Source: Simiduia agarivorans SA1 = DSM 21679
Lineage (GTDB): Bacteria > Pseudomonadota > Gammaproteobacteria > Pseudomonadales > Cellvibrionaceae
Assembly: GCF_000305785.2 (NCBI RefSeq)
Contig: NC_018868.3
Span: 2,514,001 to 2,578,000, forward strand
Length of the DNA: 64,000 nucleotides
Direction of reading: 5' to 3'
The notes below the pieces were generated by a model. That model was given only the letters and a program-made list of their open reading frames with translations. It searched no databases and had not been told where the DNA came from. Positions 8,924-18,158 of the stretch are shown piece after piece; within the stretch, counting starts at the first letter, position 1; every line of letters begins with the position of its first letter. Position numbers and translations under genes: made by a program.

Positions 8924-10918
8924 ATGGATCACGCTTCGCTCTATCGCCAGATCGCCGGCTTCCAACGCTGGAAGCAACAGCTGCACACGCAAGTGCAGGC
9001 ATTTGTAAACTGGCTGGATGAACACAAAATCACCTCTAAGGCCGCCCGCCAGAGTCTGGCGCATGCGCGCAATATGCTGGCCGAAGATCAGTTTACCCTG
9101 GCACTGGTGGGCGAGTTTTCGCGCGGCAAAACCGAGCTGATCAACGCCCTGCTGTTTGGTGAATACGGCCACCGGCTGCTGCCGTCTCAACCCGGCCGCA
9201 CCACCATGTGCCCCACCGAGATCTATCGCGACCCGGACGAGAAAAAAGGCTGCGTGCGGTTGCTGCCCATTGAAACCCGTCGCTCCAACGTGGCGCTGGC
9301 GGCGTTCAAGCGCATTCCGCAGAAGTGGGTCAGCTACGCGTTTGATCCTCACAATGCGGACCAGGTGGCCAAAGCCATGGCGCGCATTGCCGAAGTGAAG
9401 ACCGTCAGCAGTGCCGAAGCTGAAGCCCTGGGCTTCGACGTGGACCGGCTGGCCCGTTCGCGCGACTCCGGCGACAAGGTGGAAATCCCGGTCTGGCGCC
9501 ACGCGCTGGTGAGCCTGGATCACCCGTTGCTGGCGCGGGGTCTGCGCATTCTGGATACGCCGGGTCTCAATGCCCTGGGCAACGAGCCGGAATTGTCCCT
9601 GTCGACCCTGCCCAGCGCACAGGCCATGTTGTTCCTGCTCAGCGCGGATGCCGGTGTGACTGCGTCGGATATGGAAATCTGGAATGAGCACATCAATATC
9701 CTGCGCCACACCCAAAGCACGGAAGTCATCACCCTGCTGAACAAAATCGATGCCCTTTGGGACGATGTGCTGCCCCAGGAAGATGTGCTGCTGGCGATCC
9801 ACAAAGTGCGCGAGACAACCGCGCGCCAACTGGGCCAACCGCTGGAACAAGTGCTGGCCGTGTCGGCCAAGCAGGCGCTGCTGGCGCGCGCGCACAACGA
9901 CGCCACCACGCTCGCCCGCAGTCAGATGCCCAAACTGGAAAAGATCCTGTCGGAGAAACTCATCGACAGTCGTTCGCGCCTTGCCAGCCACCGCCTGATC
10001 AACGACCTGACCACCATCATGGACGACACCAGCAATCTGCTGCGCGAACGCCTGTATGCCGCCGATCAGGATCTGGCGCGGGTGGAAGCCGCACGCAATG
10101 AAGGCGAGCGCAAAGCCACCCTGGCTGGCCTGCGCACCAACATCAAGTGCATTCACCACAAATTCCACAAACAGAGCCTGTCACTCAAATCCAGCGAACG
10201 TTTGCTGTACGGCCAACGGGAAGACCTGCTGGCGCCCATTTCGCCCGATATCATCGACCAGCACATCCGCACTGCGCACGACGAATTCAGCCATAGCTGG
10301 CACACCTTTGGCGTCGGTTCGGCGGTGAACCAATTTTTTGAAAACCTGGAATACTGTCTGGCCAACGTGCTCGAACGTCTGGAGCAGGCCAACAAGGTGA
10401 TGTACTCCATTTACCTGCGCGAAGACAGCAACGCCAACCCGGACCTGCTGCGCACCCATGAATTTGACATCCGCCGTCACCGCGCGCGCTTGAATATGTT
10501 GCGCACGCAGGGCCGCCAGTTTTCGCTCAGCCTTGGCAATCTGCTCGCCAGTAAGCACGCCCTGATGGATCGCTTCATGTGCACATTGGCGCAGGAAGCC
10601 CGCAAGCTGATGACAGAGCTGCGCACCGATATCGACAACTGGCTCAAGGACGCACTGGCACCGTTGAACCACCGCAATCTGTACCAGAAACAGCTGCTGG
10701 ATCAGCAGTTATTGCAGCTGGCGAACCTGAACCTGCAGGAGCGTACCGACGATGAACAGGTGCAGATGCTGCGCAAGCAAATTGCCGGCTTTGAACAGGC
10801 GCTGATGGACCTGGATGCAATCATCAAAGCCACCAAAGCCCTGAAGCCCGCCAAAGACGAAGCCAGTGCCAAGGTGGTGAGCCTGCACAACCGCGCGGAT
10901 AACAGCCAGGCCAGCTGA
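8924..10918 (+). CDS. Dynamin-like large GTPase
   Basis: 664 aa. The GTPase domain occupies the first 340 residues: P-loop GEFSRGKTELIN (Lys69), a G2-type Thr in RTTMCPTEI, G3 DTPG (Asp211) and G4 NKID (Asn273). The rest is mostly long amphipathic helices with coiled-coil character (about 360-640), fitting a bacterial dynamin-family membrane-binding stalk; I see no clear transmembrane segment. Bacterial dynamins are tied to membrane fusion, fission or surveillance, but the role here is unknown. It is a single gene, divergent from the antiporter, with the structured metX leader just downstream. Confidence 0.85.
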   Translation: MDHASLYRQIAGFQRWKQQLHTQVQAFVNWLDEHKITSKAARQSLAHARNMLAEDQFTLALVGEFSRGKTELINALLFGEYGHRLLPSQPGRTTMCPTEIYRDPDEKKGCVRLLPIETRRSNVALAAFKRIPQKWVSYAFDPHNADQVAKAMARIAEVKTVSSAEAEALGFDVDRLARSRDSGDKVEIPVWRHALVSLDHPLLARGLRILDTPGLNALGNEPELSLSTLPSAQAMLFLLSADAGVTASDMEIWNEHINILRHTQSTEVITLLNKIDALWDDVLPQEDVLLAIHKVRETTARQLGQPLEQVLAVSAKQALLARAHNDATTLARSQMPKLEKILSEKLIDSRSRLASHRLINDLTTIMDDTSNLLRERLYAADQDLARVEAARNEGERKATLAGLRTNIKCIHHKFHKQSLSLKSSERLLYGQREDLLAPISPDIIDQHIRTAHDEFSHSWHTFGVGSAVNQFFENLEYCLANVLERLEQANKVMYSIYLREDSNANPDLLRTHEFDIRRHRARLNMLRTQGRQFSLSLGNLLASKHALMDRFMCTLAQEARKLMTELRTDIDNWLKDALAPLNHRNLYQKQLLDQQLLQLANLNLQERTDDEQVQMLRKQIAGFEQALMDLDAIIKATKALKPAKDEASAKVVSLHNRADNSQAS

Positions 10919-10923
10919 GGCAC

Positions 10924-10956
10924 ATGACCGCCCCTGTGCGGGCGGCTGGCCGTTAG
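10924..10956 (+). other. Possible 10-codon leader peptide upstream of metX
   Basis: ATG at 10924 opens a ten-codon frame (MTAPVRAAGR) ending at TAG 10954-10956, with GAGG at 10917-10920 three bases before the ATG. The GAGG overlaps the dynamin gene stop, so it may be chance. The peptide is not rich in Met, so classic amino-acid attenuation is not supported. It contains the CCGCCC/GGGCGG hairpin. Confidence 0.2.
10929..10945 (+). terminator. Possible hairpin terminator after dynamin gene
   Basis: CCGCCC and GGGCGG form a 6-bp GC stem around a short loop ten bases after the dynamin stop codon. No U-run follows, so Rho-independent termination is doubtful. Confidence 0.25.
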
Positions 10957-10963
10957 CGGAAAA

Positions 10964-11028
10964 GGCCTGACGCGGCAGGTTTACCTTGCAACCTTGCGCA
11001 GGCGGTCAGGCCGCCTGCCGCCAGGTAA
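10964..11028 (+). promoter_or_regulatory. Structured metX leader with mutually exclusive stems
   Basis: Four segments lie in the order A-B-A'-B': GGCCTGAC (10964-10971), GCGGCAGG (10972-10979), GTCAGGCC (11005-11012) and CCTGCCGC (11014-11021). A pairs with A' and B with B', giving either a pseudoknot or alternative folds. Competing with both is a perfect 8-bp hairpin, GCAGGCGG (10998-11005) with CCGCCTGC (11011-11018), flanked by TTACCT (10981-10986) pairing AGGTAA (11023-11028). Alternative folding upstream of a methionine-synthesis gene suggests cis regulation. I could not match it to a named SAM riboswitch class. Confidence 0.4.
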
Positions 11029-11100
11029 CATTTGCAACAATTGGCATCGAACACACCATCCCTTAGACTTGCGGCCTCTCAACCATGCGGGAAGTCGCTT

Positions 11101-12267
11101 TTGTCTGCCTCAGTCGATTCACCCTTCGGTCCCGGTTCTGTCGGCCTGGTAACTCCCCAGTGCTTTCAGTACGACGCGCCCTTTACCCTGGCTTCAGGAC
11201 GACAGCTGCCCGGGTTTGAGCTGGTGTACGAAACCTATGGCCAGCTCAACGCCGACGCCAGCAATGCCGTGCTTATTTGCCACGCCCTGTCGGGCACCCA
11301 CCACGCTGCCGGTTATCACTCGGCCGATGACCGCAAGCCAGGCTGGTGGGACCACTACATCGGACCGGGCAAACCCATCGATACCAACCGGTTTTTTGTG
11401 GTGGCGTTGAACAACCTGGGCGGCTGTGCCGGTTCCACCGGGCCCACCAGTATCAACCCGGACACCGGCAAGCCCTGGGGGCCCGATTTCCCCATGCTGC
11501 GGGTGCGCGATTGGGTCAACTCCCAGAAGCTGCTCGCCACCCACCTGGGCATTCAGGTCTGGGCGGCCGTAGTGGGCGGCTCACTGGGTGGCATGCAGGC
11601 CATGCGGTGGGCACTGGAATACCCCGATCAGGTGCGCCATTGCGTGGTTATCGCCTCCGCCATGAAGCTGACCGCGCAGAATATTGCCTTTAATGAAACC
11701 GCGCGCCACGCCATCACCTCGGACCCCGAGTTCCACGACGGCGATTACCTGGCGCAGCAAACGAGCCCCAAACAAGGCCTGGCCACGGCGCGCATGATCG
11801 GCCACATCACTTACCTGAGCGGGGACGGTCTGGGCGAAAAATTCGGCCGCGAATTGCGCTCGGGCAGCTTTGCCCGGGGCCAGGACAGCCTGGTGGAATT
11901 TCAGGTGCAGAGTTACCTGCGTTACCAGGGCGATGTGTTCTCCGACAAGTTTGATGCCAACACCTATCTGCTGATGACCCGCGCACTGGATTATTTTGAC
12001 CTGGCGCGCGAATACGGCGACGACCCCGTGGCGGCATTCAAAACCGCGCAGGCCCGTTTTCTGGTGGTGTCCTTCAGCACCGACTGGCGCTTTTCACCCG
12101 AACGTTCGCGTGAAATTGCATTGGCACTGATGAACGCCAACCGCTCCGTGTGCTATGCCGAGATCGAATCCAACTTCGGTCACGACGCGTTCCTGTTGCC
12201 CAGTGAGCGCTACGAAACCGTATTCCGCAATTTCATGAACACCATTGTGACGGAGGCACAGTCATGA
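11101..12267 (+). CDS. metX: Homoserine O-acyltransferase (MetX)
   Basis: 388 aa from TTG 11101. Alpha/beta-hydrolase enzyme that activates homoserine with acetyl- or succinyl-CoA, committing it to methionine. The nucleophile elbow is GGSLGG, and the catalytic His is in [29 protein letters not shown] and [22 protein letters not shown] are family signatures. There is no in-frame ATG near the expected start: TTG 11101 has GGGAAG six bases upstream and gives a normal length, while the frame is open up to TTG 11032. In gammaproteobacteria MetX of this subgroup may use succinyl-CoA; the sequence alone does not decide. It overlaps metW by 4 bases. Confidence 0.92.
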   Translation: MSASVDSPFGPGSVGLVTPQCFQYDAPFTLASGRQLPGFELVYETYGQLNADASNAVLICHALSGTHHAAGYHSADDRKPGWWDHYIGPGKPIDTNRFFVVALNNLGGCAGSTGPTSINPDTGKPWGPDFPMLRVRDWVNSQKLLATHLGIQVWAAVVGGSLGGMQAMRWALEYPDQVRHCVVIASAMKLTAQNIAFNETARHAITSDPEFHDGDYLAQQTSPKQGLATARMIGHITYLSGDGLGEKFGRELRSGSFARGQDSLVEFQVQSYLRYQGDVFSDKFDANTYLLMTRALDYFDLAREYGDDPVAAFKTAQARFLVVSFSTDWRFSPERSREIALALMNANRSVCYAEIESNFGHDAFLLPSERYETVFRNFMNTIVTEAQS

Positions 12268-12857
12268 GCCTGCGTATCGATCATTCCATTATTGAGTCCT
12301 GGGTCAAACCCGGCAGCCGGCTGCTGGATCTGGGCTGCGGCGACGGCAGCCTGCTGCAATTGCTGGCACAAAACCGGCAGGCAGAAGGGTACGGCGTTGA
12401 AATCGGCGAGGCTGAAATCAACGCCTGTATTGCGCGCGGCGTGAATGTGATTGAGCACAACCTGGACCGCGGCCTGACCCAGTTTTCCGACAAGAGCTTT
12501 GATCTGGTGATCATGACTCAGGCGCTGCAAACCATGCGCTTTCCGCACAAGGTGTTGGATGAAATGCTGCGGGTGGGGCGCGAGTGCATTGTCGCTTTCC
12601 CCAATTTCGGCCACTGGCGCGCGCGCTGGCACCTGGCCGTCAGCGGCCGCATGCCGGTGTCGGATATACTGCCCTACCAGTGGTACGACACACCCAACAT
12701 TCACTTCTGCACCGTGCGCGACTTCGATGTGCTGTGTCGCGAGCAGGGCATTAAAGTCCTGCAACGGCAGGTGATAAACACCCAGGGGCCCAGTCGCTGG
12801 TGCGATATGATGCCGAACCTGCTGGCGGTGAATGCCGTATACCACCTGAGTCGATAA
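12264..12857 (+). CDS. metW: Methionine biosynthesis protein MetW
   Basis: 197 aa, SAM-methyltransferase fold. [15 protein letters not shown] is motif [34 protein letters not shown] and [11 protein letters not shown] are MetW signatures. MetW is required with MetX for homoserine acylation in several proteobacteria; whether it methylates anything is unclear. The ATG overlaps the metX stop (ATGA), so the pair is translationally coupled, the usual arrangement. Confidence 0.95.
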   Translation: MSLRIDHSIIESWVKPGSRLLDLGCGDGSLLQLLAQNRQAEGYGVEIGEAEINACIARGVNVIEHNLDRGLTQFSDKSFDLVIMTQALQTMRFPHKVLDEMLRVGRECIVAFPNFGHWRARWHLAVSGRMPVSDILPYQWYDTPNIHFCTVRDFDVLCREQGIKVLQRQVINTQGPSRWCDMMPNLLAVNAVYHLSR

Positions 12858-12871
12858 CCAGGAGTCACACT

Positions 12872-13345
12872 ATGCACCAGATTCTGATCTTGGCCTTCGC
12901 CCTCTTTCTGCCACTGGCAAGCGCACAGGCCCAACCAGAGCCGCCAGCGGCCAGAATCATTGAGCAGAAACCCTGGCAGGACCACGGTGATTACCGGGTT
13001 TTGATCAGTCATTTCAACAGTGACTTTTTACAGCCCGCCACCGCCAGTGCGCTCGGCCTGACACGGGCGGCAAACCAGGCCATCATCAACATTGCGGTGA
13101 CCCGCAAAGGCGCCGATGGCTACTACAGCCTGGGCCTGCCGGCACAGGTGTGGGGTCACTCGGTGAACCTGATGCAACAACAGAAAACCCTCGACTTTGT
13201 GGAAGTGGCCGAGCAGACCGCCACCTACTACCTGGCGCCGGTCCGCATCACCAATGAAGAAGTGCTGCACTTTTCGCTGACCGTGCAGATCGATGATGTG
13301 AGCCTTCCGATCACCTTCACCCGGACCTTTTATGTCTCAGATTAA
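12872..13345 (+). CDS. DUF4426 periplasmic protein
   Basis: 157 aa with a clear signal peptide ([20 protein letters not shown], cleavage probably after AQA). The mature part carries the DUF4426 pattern ([40 protein letters not shown]). Function is unknown. ATG 12872 has AGGAG at proper distance. The gene sits between metW and rdgB in Pseudomonas too (PA0388 position). Its end overlaps the rdgB start by 14 bases. Confidence 0.88.
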   Translation: MHQILILAFALFLPLASAQAQPEPPAARIIEQKPWQDHGDYRVLISHFNSDFLQPATASALGLTRAANQAIINIAVTRKGADGYYSLGLPAQVWGHSVNLMQQQKTLDFVEVAEQTATYYLAPVRITNEEVLHFSLTVQIDDVSLPITFTRTFYVSD

Positions 13346-13925
13346 GCAACTGGTACTGGCCAGCAACAACGCCGGCAAGCTGGCCGAGTTGTCCGACATG
13401 CTCGCACCCTCACACATCGAAGTACTGCCGCAGTCGGCCTTCGACATCAGCGACGCCGACGAAACCGGCCTGTCGTTTGTGGAAAACGCGATACTCAAAG
13501 CCCGGCACGCAGCGCGCATCAGCGGTTTACCGGCACTGGCCGACGATTCGGGGCTGGCGGTGGATGCGCTGGGCGGGGCGCCCGGCATCTACTCGGCGCG
13601 CTATGCCGGTGAGCACGGCAATGATGCGGCCAACAATGCCAAATTGCTGCAGGCACTGGATGGCATCGAACACCGGTCTGCGCAATTTGTGTGTGCGCTG
13701 GCGCTGGTGCGCCACGCCGACGACCCCCTGCCAATCATCTGTGAAGGCCTGTGGCGCGGTCAGATCCTGACCACAGCGCGCGGCGATAACGGCTTTGGGT
13801 ACGACCCGTTGTTTCAGCCCGACGGCATGACCTGCGCGTCGGCCGAACTCAGCAAAGCGCAAAAGAATGCCGTGTCGCACCGGGCCTTAGCATTGAAAGC
13901 GCTGGTCGCCCGTCTCGGTACCTGA
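13332..13925 (+). CDS. rdgB: dITP/XTP pyrophosphatase RdgB
   Basis: 197 aa, HAM1/Ham1p family. Removes non-canonical purine nucleoside triphosphates (XTP, dITP) from the pool by hydrolysis to monophosphate and pyrophosphate. [14 protein letters not shown] is the N-terminal substrate loop; [40 protein letters not shown] and GFGYDPLF are conserved active-site segments. Starts inside the DUF4426 gene and ends with TGATG overlap onto hemW. Confidence 0.96.
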   Translation: MSQIKQLVLASNNAGKLAELSDMLAPSHIEVLPQSAFDISDADETGLSFVENAILKARHAARISGLPALADDSGLAVDALGGAPGIYSARYAGEHGNDAANNAKLLQALDGIEHRSAQFVCALALVRHADDPLPIICEGLWRGQILTTARGDNGFGYDPLFQPDGMTCASAELSKAQKNAVSHRALALKALVARLGT

Positions 13926-15091
13926 TGCTGCCGCCGCTGTCGCTGTACATCCACACGCCCTGGTGTGTGCGCAAATGCCCCTATTGTGATTTTAATTCGC
14001 ACAAGGCCGCAGCCGGCCTGCCGGAGCAGGACTACCTTGCCGCGCTGAAACAGGATCTCGCGCGCGAATTGGCCGGGGTGCAGGGGCGCAAGCTCCGCTC
14101 GGTGTTCTTCGGCGGCGGCACACCCAGCCTGATGTCGGCCGGCTTTATCGGCGACATTCTGGCCGACGCCGAGCGGCAGATCGGCTTTGCACCGGGCGTG
14201 GAAATCACACTCGAGGCCAACCCCGGCACCGCCGAGCAAGCGCGATTTGAAGGCTATCGCGCCGCCGGCGTGAACCGCCTGAGCCTCGGCATCCAGAGCC
14301 TGAACCCGTTGCACCTTAAACACCTGGGCCGCATTCATTCGGCTGAGGAAGCCACCTCGGCGGTCAGCATGGCCCGGCGCGCCGGCTTCGACAATATCAA
14401 TCTGGACTTCATGCACGGCCTGCCCGAGCAAAGCCCGGAGGACGCCTGCAACGACCTGCGCCAGGCCTTAGCGCTGGCCACCGAGCACCTGTCCTGGTAC
14501 CAGCTGACCATCGAGCAGAATACCGAATACTACCGCCATCCCCCCACGCTGCCTGAAGACGACTCCCTGGCGGAGATTCAGGATCGCGGCAGTGAATTGT
14601 TGCAGGCCGCCGGCTTCCGGGCCTACGAAGTATCGGCCTGGAGTCAGCCCGGCAAAGCGTCAGTGCACAACCAGAATTACTGGACTTTTGGCGACTATAT
14701 CGGCATTGGCGCCGGCGCCCACGGCAAAATCAGCTGGCCCACGGACACGGGCCTCAGCGTGAGCCGGCACTGGAAAACCCGGCTGCCCGAGCACTACCTC
14801 GCGCGCCTGCACCAACCGACGCCACAGGGTTTTGACGCCGGGCGCGAAACCGTGGCGGCCGATCAGCTGCCGCTGGAGTTCATGATGAATGCCCTGCGCC
14901 TGCACGCCGGCGTGGACGAAACCCTGTACGCTGAACGCACCGGCCTCAGTCTCGCGCCCTGGGCCGATACCCTGTCCGCGCTCAGACAACAGGGCCTGCT
15001 GCAACCCGACCGCCTGCAAACCACCGAACTCGGAGGCCGCTTCCTGAACCGGCTGCTCAGCGCCTTCGACCAGGCCCCACACAACCAATAA
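13925..15091 (+). CDS. hemW: Radical SAM heme chaperone HemW
   Basis: 388 aa. The radical-SAM cluster motif is CVRKCPYC (Cys14, Cys18, Cys21), followed by the second Cys-containing F/N segment typical of HemW rather than oxygen-independent coproporphyrinogen oxidase HemN. VFFGGGTPSLM, LEANPGT and LSLGIQSLN are further signatures. HemW binds heme and delivers it to respiratory enzymes. It shares one base with rdgB and is the last gene of the metX-hemW run. Confidence 0.93.
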   Translation: MLPPLSLYIHTPWCVRKCPYCDFNSHKAAAGLPEQDYLAALKQDLARELAGVQGRKLRSVFFGGGTPSLMSAGFIGDILADAERQIGFAPGVEITLEANPGTAEQARFEGYRAAGVNRLSLGIQSLNPLHLKHLGRIHSAEEATSAVSMARRAGFDNINLDFMHGLPEQSPEDACNDLRQALALATEHLSWYQLTIEQNTEYYRHPPTLPEDDSLAEIQDRGSELLQAAGFRAYEVSAWSQPGKASVHNQNYWTFGDYIGIGAGAHGKISWPTDTGLSVSRHWKTRLPEHYLARLHQPTPQGFDAGRETVAADQLPLEFMMNALRLHAGVDETLYAERTGLSLAPWADTLSALRQQGLLQPDRLQTTELGGRFLNRLLSAFDQAPHNQ

Positions 15092-15172
15092 CTGCTACAC
15101 TGGGGCTAGCAGGCTGTTGAAAAACACCTGACAGACCGCCGACAGGCACAGACCAAGGACCCAACGGCATCC

Positions 15173-17569
15173 ATGTTCAGTTTTTCCCGTTATCGGCGTG
15201 AAAACCCTATCGCGACCCGGCTGTTGGCGCTGATCATCCTCAGCAGCTCACTGATGGCGCTGATCGCCATTCTGTTCCAGCTGTACGTGAGCTTTCACGA
15301 CGACATCGACGCCCTCAACAAGCGCCTGGATCAAGTGCGTATCTCTACTCTGCCCTCGATCACCAAAAGCCTGTGGGGATTCGACGAAGAGCAACTGAAT
15401 GTGCAGATTCAGTCCGTACTTGAAGTAGAAGACGTGGCCCAGGTGACGGTGGTGTGGCGCGACTGGAATAACATGGACCAGGCCATGACCGCGAGCTCAC
15501 TCAACCTGGACCTGGACAATCTGGAGCAAAGCAGCCGCGGCGTACTGGTGAAAGAATACCCGCTGATTTATTCCGACCCGAATACGCCCGAGCAGGAGCT
15601 GGGCACGCTCATCATCACCGCCAGCCTTAACTCGGTGTACAACAAATTATGGGAGCGGGCCGCCTACATCGGTGTGCTGCAAGGGACCAAAACCCTGCTC
15701 ATCTCGCTGTTTATTCTGTGGTTGGTGCGCTCCCTGCTCACCCGCCATATGGAAACCATCGCCCAATACGCGCGCCAGCTGAGCCTCGACAACCTGAGTA
15801 AACCTCTGGCCCTGAAACGCAACAAGGATTCCGAGCAGCCGGACGAACTCGACAATGTGGTCAACGCCTTCAACCAGATGCGCACCTCACTGCTGGAAGA
15901 CATTGAACAACGCCAGGCCATCGAGACCGCCCTGCTGACCGAAAAACAGCAGAAGCTGGAATCCGAGCGTCAGAAAGCCGTGGCCGAAACCGCGAACCGG
16001 GCCAAGAGCCAGTTCCTGGCCACCATGAGCCATGAAATCCGCACCCCCATGAACGGGGTGATCGGCATGGTCGAGCTATTGCGCGACACGCCGCTCAACG
16101 CAACCCAACAACATTATCTGGACGTGATTCACCGCTCCGGCGAAACACTCATCGATATCATCAACGACATTCTCGATTACTCCAAAATCGAAGCCGGCAA
16201 AATGGAGCTGGAGTCGGCACCCTTCAATCTGGAAGACCTGGTAGAAGATTGTGTGCAGCTGTTCGGCGCCACCGCCAACAAACGTCACATCGAATTGATC
16301 GGCAGCGTCAGCCCAACCACGCCGCTGAATCTGATGGGCGATCCGACCCGCTTGCGGCAGTTGCTGATTAATCTGATTGGCAATGCCTTTAAATTCACCA
16401 GCGAAGGTTACGTCATCGTTGAAGCGCGCCGGGAAGAAAATTCCGACCCGGATCAACCCACCATCCGCTTCTCTATCCGCGACAGCGGCATCGGTATCAA
16501 CGACGAGGGCATGGCGCGGCTGTTTCAATCTTTCAGCCAGGCCGACAGTTCCACCACACGCAAATTCGGCGGCACCGGTCTTGGGCTGGCAATCTGCAAA
16601 CGCCTGGCGGAAATGATGGGTGGTGAAATTGGCGTGGTCTCCACCGAAGGCAAAGGATCCACTTTCTGGTTTACCGCCCGCTTCCAGCGCGAACAAATCA
16701 AACTGCCCGCCAAATCGAACACCTCGGGCGGCGCGCTGGCCGGCAAACGCCTGCTGGTGGTGGAAGACAACATTTATCTGGCTGACATTATCAGCCACCA
16801 CTGCAAAAGCTGGGGCATTCACGTCTTTATCGCAGACTCCGAATCCGCGCTGGATCATCTGCTGGCAGACAACCACGCCGCCGGCTTTGACTTCGCGTAC
16901 CTGGATTACGAAATGCCCGATGTGGACGTGTTGGCGTTGAGTAAAAAAATCCAGCACTACCGCGACGCGCCGGTGCCTACGGCCATGCAGATTGGTTCTG
17001 ACATCATGCCCGAGTCCGAGCAACTACAAGCCGCGGGCATTGCTGAAGTCCGCCGCAAACCAGTGACACCGAAAAAACTCAAGCAAGCGCTGTCGGGTCT
17101 GCTGGGTATCGACACCGGACATGCGGAAGCCAGCGTCAAGGAAAACAATCTAAAACTCTACAGCCATTTGAAAGTACTGGTTGCAGAAGACAACAATGTC
17201 AACCGCATGGTGATCAAGGGCATGCTGGGCAAGTTTGGTATCGAGCCTGAAATGGTGGAAAACGGCAAACTGGCCTTTGAAGCTGTCACCGCCCCCGACG
17301 CCGATTTCGACCTGGTGCTGATGGATTGCGAAATGCCCGAGATGGACGGATTTGAAGCCACGCGCTGCATCCGCGAGTACGAGCGCCGCAACATGCTGCC
17401 CGACACCCTGATCGTTGCACTCACCGCACATGCCATGCAGGAGCATCGCGAGGCCGTCTACCAGGCCGGCATGAACCACTACATGAGCAAACCCGTGACC
17501 GTGGATGCGCTCAAAAATGCGTTCGAAAAAACCGGGCTGTTAAAGACCGCCGCTCAGGCCATGAGCTGA
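15173..17569 (+). CDS. Hybrid sensor histidine kinase with two receiver domains
   Basis: 798 aa inner-membrane kinase. Order: TM helix about 14-38, periplasmic sensor of about 130 residues with no recognisable fold name, TM helix about 165-190, HAMP and linker to about 260, HisKA with phospho-acceptor His287 ([12 protein letters not shown]), HATPase with [16 protein letters not shown] and [10 protein letters not shown], then two REC domains. REC1 has Asp578 in [11 protein letters not shown]2 has Asp718 in [12 protein letters not shown] and the conserved KP. No Hpt domain is present, so it needs a separate phosphotransfer partner. The architecture resembles BarA-like kinases. No cognate regulator is adjacent, and its 3' end overlaps the convergent gene by 16 bases. 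Confidence 0.9.
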   Translation: MFSFSRYRRENPIATRLLALIILSSSLMALIAILFQLYVSFHDDIDALNKRLDQVRISTLPSITKSLWGFDEEQLNVQIQSVLEVEDVAQVTVVWRDWNNMDQAMTASSLNLDLDNLEQSSRGVLVKEYPLIYSDPNTPEQELGTLIITASLNSVYNKLWERAAYIGVLQGTKTLLISLFILWLVRSLLTRHMETIAQYARQLSLDNLSKPLALKRNKDSEQPDELDNVVNAFNQMRTSLLEDIEQRQAIETALLTEKQQKLESERQKAVAETANRAKSQFLATMSHEIRTPMNGVIGMVELLRDTPLNATQQHYLDVIHRSGETLIDIINDILDYSKIEAGKMELESAPFNLEDLVEDCVQLFGATANKRHIELIGSVSPTTPLNLMGDPTRLRQLLINLIGNAFKFTSEGYVIVEARREENSDPDQPTIRFSIRDSGIGINDEGMARLFQSFSQADSSTTRKFGGTGLGLAICKRLAEMMGGEIGVVSTEGKGSTFWFTARFQREQIKLPAKSNTSGGALAGKRLLVVEDNIYLADIISHHCKSWGIHVFIADSESALDHLLADNHAAGFDFAYLDYEMPDVDVLALSKKIQHYRDAPVPTAMQIGSDIMPESEQLQAAGIAEVRRKPVTPKKLKQALSGLLGIDTGHAEASVKENNLKLYSHLKVLVAEDNNVNRMVIKGMLGKFGIEPEMVENGKLAFEAVTAPDADFDLVLMDCEMPEMDGFEATRCIREYERRNMLPDTLIVALTAHAMQEHREAVYQAGMNHYMSKPVTVDALKNAFEKTGLLKTAAQAMS

Positions 17570-18117
17570 TCACTGGTCACCAACTCGGCGTATTCACAGG
17601 CCAGATTGGCGCAAAAAATGTCATGCACTTGCTGCGCTGACACCATGTCCCCCGACGGCAGCGCCAAAGGAAATGCAGCGCAGCCATCGGTTACCAACCT
17701 AACAGCGTATCCCAACGCCCGCGCGTGCCTGACGGTTGCATCCACTGAATGATTGGTGGTTACACCACAAATCACCAGTTTATCGCACCGCAGTTGTTTC
17801 AGTTCCGCGTGCAGCGATGTGTTCACAAAGCCGCTGTTTTCCCGCTTGGTGACCACCAGTTCTTTGACGCCGGTTTGCACTTTCAATTTGAACGCAAAAC
17901 CGGGCGAGCGCGCATGGTAAGCAGACTCCGGCGAATGCGACGAGTGACGCACATGCACGATGGGCCAATGGCGCGAACGCCAATACTCAAGCAGGCGAGC
18001 AATAACCTGCTCCGCCTCCGGATTATTGCGCGCACCCTGTTTGTGCCAATAATCCGCATCAATGGCTTTTTGCACATCAATGATCACCAATGCCGCCTGA
18101 ATCCAGTTCACTGCCAT
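17554..18117 (-). CDS. Isochorismatase-fold hydrolase, nucleophile Cys replaced by Ser
   Basis: 187 aa, isochorismatase-like (PF00857-type) fold. The catalytic Asp14 (LVIIDVQKA) and Lys91 (VVTKREN) are present. The cysteine expected in the G-x-x-T-x-x-C-V motif is Ser124 ([16 protein letters not shown]), so it is either not a standard cysteine hydrolase or uses another mechanism. The family includes nicotinamidases and N-carbamoyl amidases; no substrate can be named. The 3' end overlaps the histidine kinase 3' end by 16 bases in a convergent arrangement. Confidence 0.8.
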   Translation of the reverse strand: MAVNWIQAALVIIDVQKAIDADYWHKQGARNNPEAEQVIARLLEYWRSRHWPIVHVRHSSHSPESAYHARSPGFAFKLKVQTGVKELVVTKRENSGFVNTSLHAELKQLRCDKLVICGVTTNHSVDATVRHARALGYAVRLVTDGCAAFPLALPSGDMVSAQQVHDIFCANLACEYAELVTSDQLMA

Positions 18118-18158
18118 CGCACCTATCTACTGCCTCCGGCAGATTCTAAGCGGGCCGA

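Noticed and set aside
8792..10168. 458-codon minus-strand frame opposite the dynamin-like gene
   Set aside because: It mirrors the codon bias of the real gene, has low-complexity His/Gln-rich residues and no family features.
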